The notes under the pieces were generated by a model. That model was not told the DNA's origin and did not search any database. It was given only the letters and a program-made list of their open reading frames with translations. From contig OX463835.1 of the NCBI GenBank assembly GCA_949825045.1, forward strand, positions 20,725,201 to 20,789,200: 64,000 nucleotides of DNA, read 5' to 3'. The position numbers were made by a program, and so were the translations under genes. Positions 59,640 through 64,000 of the stretch are shown here, piece after piece. Position 1 is the stretch's first letter. Each line of letters opens with the position of its first letter. The stretch is from Argyresthia goedartella. Its lineage: Eukaryota > Arthropoda > Insecta > Lepidoptera > Argyresthiidae.

Positions 59640-59945
59640 GTTAAAATATTTTATCTACACACGTATAATAAACCCTCTTTACTGCGTCTAAAAACCGCTC
59701 GTTAAGACCAGCATAATGTAAAACTATTTGGTAAAAACTGATTTCTTACCTGAAAATTTGTATATTATGACCATAATGTACAAAAATTTGTTAAATTATG
59801 ACATTCAAATTTCAAAGTTGGTTCTACAGAACAAGCTAAACAACTGCTGAGCAATGATCAATGCCACAATGCCGGTCAAACATGCGGTTCCTGAACACAT
59901 CAAAGACAGCTTGTGATATGTGTGTAGATAAACTAGTGTATGTAA
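59640..59945 (-). mobile_element. Foldback family F, inverted partial copy
   Basis: The minus strand reads GTATGTAACTCTACATAA in reverse, GTGTTCAGGAACCGCATGTT and the end AAGAGGGTTTATTATACGTG. It faces the + copy at 61710. Confidence 0.8.
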
Positions 59946-59954
59946 CTCTACATA

Positions 59955-61668
59955 ATAAAAGTGGTTCCCATATGGAAAGGCAAAGGCAACAAGACGGAAA
60001 TAAAAAGTTACAGACCTATTTCTCTCGTTCCAACCTTCTCGAAGATATTTGAGATGGGCTTGTGTGAGAGGCTAATTAACTTTTTGAATAAAAATTCAGT
60101 TCTTTCGGAACACCAATATGCTTATAAGGCCGGCCGGTCCACGGTGGGCTGCGCACGCGTACTGCATCGAGAGGTGCTCGAACTGCTGGAACGAAAACGC
60201 CACGTGGCGGCTGTGTTCTGCGACCTGTCACGAGCGTTTGACCTTATTGATCACTCTCTTATTGGAGCCAAGCTGGAACATTATGGAGTACGTGGCCTAA
60301 CTCTCCAACTATTTATGTCCTTCCTCGCTGACAGGACGCAGATCACGGTGATAGACGGTGAAGTTTCTGAACCCGGTCTGGTCGGGGATAGATCAGTGCC
60401 GCAGGGATACAACGTAGGGAATACCACGTTTGTCATCCTCATGAACGACCTACCCCACATCGTCTCCAGAACAGCCAAGTCCCTGATGTACGCTGATGAT
60501 GTCTGTGTTATCGTGGACGTTAAAGATGAGGCTGAATTAAAGAAACACCTCCAATCGATTATCCTATGTCTAACTGAATGGTTCACAGTAAATGGCATGC
60601 TACTAAACCTTGATAAGACCCAGGTACTGAGATTCTCGTTGCGCAACGTAGGTGGGGCTCCCCAGGTTCCACTCGTAGTGAACGGGGTCACTCTGCCTGC
60701 CACCGACACTGTTCGCTTTGTTGGATTCACTTTTGACGCAGGATTACAGTGGACTCACCACATTGACTCTTTGTGCAAAAAATTAAACAGTGCGTATTAT
60801 GCACTATCGAGACTCTCACCTACTCTGTCTAGAGAGCACTTACTAACTACATACTATGGCTACTTCCATTCGATACTTTTGTATGGTATAGACTTGTGGG
60901 GAATGGCTGCTGAACGCGACAGACCATTTCTCATTCAGAAACGTGCAGTGCGTAGAATTGCCGGAGTACCTAACGACACCCCGGCTCGGGAACTCTTCAT
61001 TAAGCTAGGTATTCTCACACTACCCTCTATGTACATCTTGGAAGTACTGAAGTACATATGTGAGGCAGAACCCATCGGAGTACCCAAGCTTCCAGAACCC
61101 AGACCGTAGGTATTCTTCTCGACGGCCCCACGACTTGTATTGTGCGACCAGTCGTCTTGCTAAAACCAGCAAATCATTGAAGGGTATGGGCCCTACCTTA
61201 TTTAATAAACTACCAGTGGAGATAAAATCCATCAACATACTAAACATCTTTGTAACAAAGGTTAAAAAGTACCTCCTAAGCAAAGCATACTACTCAGTGT
61301 CAGAATTTATTGACGAATAAGTTAACCACTGACTTAATTAACTTATGATTGTAATAAAATTGTGACCTATTTTATTTTTTATTTATTTTTTTATTCTGAC
61401 ATGTAATTTTATTAATTTTTACCTGTAGTGGTATTATTCTTATTATTATGCGATTTTTACATTATTATTCTTTTTGACATAACTTTTATTATTGACTTTT
61501 ATTAGTGAGTGTATACTATTGTATTATTGTACTATCCTGACATGTTATTCATAATCATTATGCCTGCTAATTTAATTTATTTTCGTTTATTGTATACTGT
61601 TGACATGTAATATCTTATTATCAATAAAATATGAATATGAATATGAATATGAATATGTCTAATTATGT
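59955..61668 (+). mobile_element. CR1/Jockey-type LINE, 5'-truncated, reverse transcriptase mostly open
   Basis: A frame of 382 codons (59961-61109, no natural start, so 5'-truncated) holds SYRPISL, CDLSRAFDLIDHSLIGAKLE (motif A), SVPQGYNVG (motif B, altered), LMYADDVCVIV (motif C, catalytic YADD) and GMLLNLDKTQVL (motif D). A later block has RRIAGVPNDTPARELF. One shift near 61080 moves the C-terminus (SRLAKTSKSLKGMGPTLFNK to FIDE and stop at 61320) to another frame. The 3' tail ends in (AATATG)n at 61624-61656. It is the youngest-looking LINE here but lacks the endonuclease. Confidence 0.92.
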
Positions 61669-61709
61669 ACTTACAGTTACATACACTAGTTTATCTACTA
61701 TAATGAGTC

Positions 61710-62232
61710 AGTCACATAATAGTAGTTTATGTGACTGCTGCATAATGGAGGGCATTAAAACTCGAGAGTGGGTTTATGAAACGAGCCGAAGGCGAGTTTC
61801 ATAATAATATCACTCGAGAGTTTTAATGCCTAATTATGTACAGTTACATACACTAGTTTATCTACACACATATCATAAGCTCTCTTTGATGTGTTCAGGA
61901 ACCGCATGTTTGACCGGCATTGTGGCTCTGCAGTTGTTTAGCTTGTTCTGTAGTACCAACTTCACGCAGGCGGGCGTCGGCGTTCGAAATTTGAATATCA
62001 GTCAGTACCAACTTCACAAACAAACTAGGGACGGAACGCAGGCAGGCGTCGGCGTTCGAAATTTGAATGTCATTATATGTAGAAAAACTACACATAATGA
62101 CCATAATGTGTAGTTTTCCAGATACGAAACGAGTTTTTACCAAGTAGTTTAACATAATGCTGATCCTAACGTGCGGTTTTTGAACGCAGTAAAGAGGGTT
62201 TATGATACGTGTGTAGATAAACTACTATAATG
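61710..62232 (+). mobile_element. Foldback family F, copy 3
   Basis: Complete: hairpin head (CATTAAAACTCGAGAG and mirror), CGAGCCGAAGGCGAG, GGAACCGCATGTTTGACCGG, two GGCGTCGGCGTTCGAAATTT repeats and the end AAGAGGGTTTATGATACGTG. Confidence 0.88.
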
Positions 62233-62545
62233 AACACGTACTTAACTTTACGTTTTAAGTATTTGTTGTTCTTACTTCGCTTACCCTCTTTACCCTTCAC
62301 CTAAGCTACCGCAGCAAATATAAGGGATATTTGCTGTGAAAATCAGAATGTTTGATGTGTTGTTATTTCCCTATTTGTATTAGATAAACATAACCTATTT
62401 AAAAAAAAAATACTTTGAGTGTTTCTTCGCCCTCCATCTCTCACAGTGGTCCAATGTAGAGTAGACGCAAAAAAAATCGTTTGCTAAGTATATGTAAGTA
62501 AATATCTACAATAATAAAGAAATTTTGTCTTTTGAATTTTGTATA

Positions 62546-62977
62546 GGAATAAAAAATAAAAAATAAATGTAGCCCATTAAGGTCTCCACCGAGGGCACAG
62601 GCCTTTTCCCGGATAAGTAAGATTTAGCCATACTGGCTGGAGGCGTTCTACAACTACTCCTACAAAGTGGCGATACTACTTACTTAGTCGGGACCTGCAG
62701 CCTAACGTGTCATCCGAATGTCGTTCGATAAATACTTAAAATAATGACTTATTTCATTCGTAACAATTGATCATCACTGGATTTTAACCTGCATCTCCTG
62801 CGGGAGAAAAAATATAATAATAATAAAATCTATATTTAACTTATCAAGTTATAGATATGCAAGTTGCTTGTGGACTTCACACTATAATAGGTTTGACTCA
62901 GAGACCAGTATTATTATTGTCTGTGGTTTGACCTGTCTCGTGGAGGGCTGGCCAAATATAATAATAATAAGTAATAT
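62546..62977. other. No gene seen
   Basis: Spacer with a GGCCTTTTCC-type phrase and AAT microsatellites. No recognised feature. Confidence 0.4.
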
Positions 62978-63545
62978 AATAATAGTAGTTTATGTGACTG
63001 CTACATAATTGAGGGCATTAATACTCGAGAGGAAGGCGAGTTTCATAATAATATCACTCGAGAGTTTTAATGCCTAATTATGTACAGGTACATACACTAG
63101 TTTATCTACACACATATCATAAGCTCTTTTTGATGTGTTCAGGAACCGCATGTTTGACCGGCATTGTGGCTCTGCAGTTTAGCTTGTTCTGTAGTACCAA
63201 CTTCACGCAGGCGGGCGTCGGCGTTCGAAATTTGAATGTCAGCAGCAACTTCACAGACAAACTAGGGGCGGCACGCTGGCGGGCGTCGGCGTTCGAAATT
63301 TGAATGTCATAATATGTAGAAAAAATACACATTATGGTCATAATGTGTAATTTTTCAGATAAGAAATGAGTTTTTACCAAGTAGTTTAACATTATGCTGA
63401 TCGTAACGTGCGGTTTTTGTACGCAGTAAAGAGGGTTTATGATACGTGTGTAGATAAAATCGACTAGAACTCGTCTTCGGCTCGTTTCATAAACCCACTC
63501 TCAAGTATTAATGCCCTCCATTATTTAGCAGTTACATAAACTACT
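62978..63545. mobile_element. Foldback family F, copy 4, with inverted outer ends
   Basis: Starts TAGTAGTTTATGTGACTGCT and ends with its mirror AGCAGTTACATAAACTACTA. Between them are the same blocks as copy 3, with the CGAGCCGAAGACGAG box repeated in inverse near 63465-63490. It is a self-contained inverted-repeat unit of about 570 bp. Confidence 0.85.
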
Positions 63546-63599
63546 ATAATTATTTAATTTTATATCACTTATTTAAAATAAGCTAACGAGACAAGTGAG

Positions 63600-64000
63600 C
63601 ATCAAAATATTTTATCTACACACGTATCATAAACCCTCTTTACTGCGTACAAAAACCGCACGTTACGATCAGCATAATGTTAAACTACTTGGTAAAAACT
63701 CAATTCTTATCTGAAAAATTATACATTATGACCATAATGTGTAATTTTTCTACACATTATGACATTCAAATTTCGAACACCAACGCACGCCTGCATGCTG
63801 CACAGTTTGTCTGTGAAGTTGGTACTGACATTCAAACGAACGCCCGAAGTTGGTGCTACAGAACAAGCTAAACAACTGCCACAATGCCGGTGGAACATGC
63901 GGTTCCTGAACACATCAAAGAGAGCTTATGATATGTGTGTAGATAAACTAGTGTATGTAACTGTACATAATTAGGCATTAAAACTCTCGAGTTTTACACT
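63600..64000 (-). mobile_element. Foldback family F, copy 5, runs off the window
   Basis: Minus orientation: starts at the right with CTCGAGAGTTTTAATGCC and ends at the left in AAGAGGGTTTATGATACGTG. The window ends within the hairpin head. Confidence 0.85.

Larger units (their letters stand above)
59571..62371 (+). mobile_element. MITE family 1 ends enclosing nested elements
   Basis: The left end GGCTAGTATTTAATCGCACA then GCAAAAATACTGATTTGC, and the right end, reverse-complemented, GGGAAATAACAACACATCAA are the two family 1 termini. Module M remains in reverse at 62262-62330. A clear 9-base duplication is not visible. The interior was displaced by foldback family F and a LINE. Confidence 0.65.
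59385..62545 (+). repeat. LINE 3' tail split by a 2.8-kb nest
   Basis: 59385-59570 holds the C-terminal remnant and tail seen at 18420 and 46940 (TTGAAACTGCCACTTGAGTA to TTATTCCTGCTTAGTATTC). 62372-62545 holds its end (TTGTATTAGATAAAC, CTCACAGTGGTCCAATGTAG). What lies between was inserted. Confidence 0.75.

Noticed and set aside
61895..63392. Repeated minus-strand frames starting MLNYLVKT
   Set aside because: They recur in every copy of foldback family F and are broken differently in each. No coding constraint is visible.

Overview
This is eukaryotic, almost certainly insect and probably lepidopteran, nuclear DNA. It is AT-rich and intron-rich, with GT-AG introns, several tRNA-derived SINE families, Jockey/CR1-like and RTE LINEs, short TIR elements (MITEs) and the (GTCC)n-containing dispersed repeat that is common in moths and butterflies. 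There is no bacterial-style operon, no CRISPR array and no intact structural RNA gene.

One host gene can be supported. Nine GC-rich exons on the + strand between 6318 and 31648 join in a single open frame of 520 codons plus a stop, with every exon junction in matching phase. The product is a divergent member of the synaptic-vesicle-glycoprotein-2-like (SV2-like) branch of the major facilitator superfamily. It has a first transmembrane bundle, a cytoplasmic loop, a glycosylated luminal pentapeptide-like domain and a second bundle. The 5' exons lie upstream of the window. Its introns are full of mobile elements: a FLYWCH/MULE element with inverted tandem-repeat ends (9778-12720), an antisense RTE retrotransposon (18629-22158), SINE clusters and minisatellites. 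A decayed partial copy of exon 8 sits at 26497-26570.

Before the gene (1-6317) are a 672-bp tandem duplication, a roughly 90-bp minisatellite, LINE fragments and MITEs. After the gene (31649-64000) I find no host gene, only repeats. These include a 22-bp satellite, a 25/28-bp array, a hAT-like element with a perfect 8-bp target duplication (44338-46445), a Ty3/gypsy pol fragment split by a TIR element (50200-52462), and a nest near the end in which a LINE tail is split by a MITE carrying a foldback family and a CR1-like LINE.

The most unusual signal is a roughly 110-bp module with a GGGGGTGAGCGAAGCG hairpin. It occurs about twelve times and sits inside at least three MITE families whose terminal repeats are otherwise unrelated. 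No element end or family name was checked against a database; repeat families are named by features seen here.
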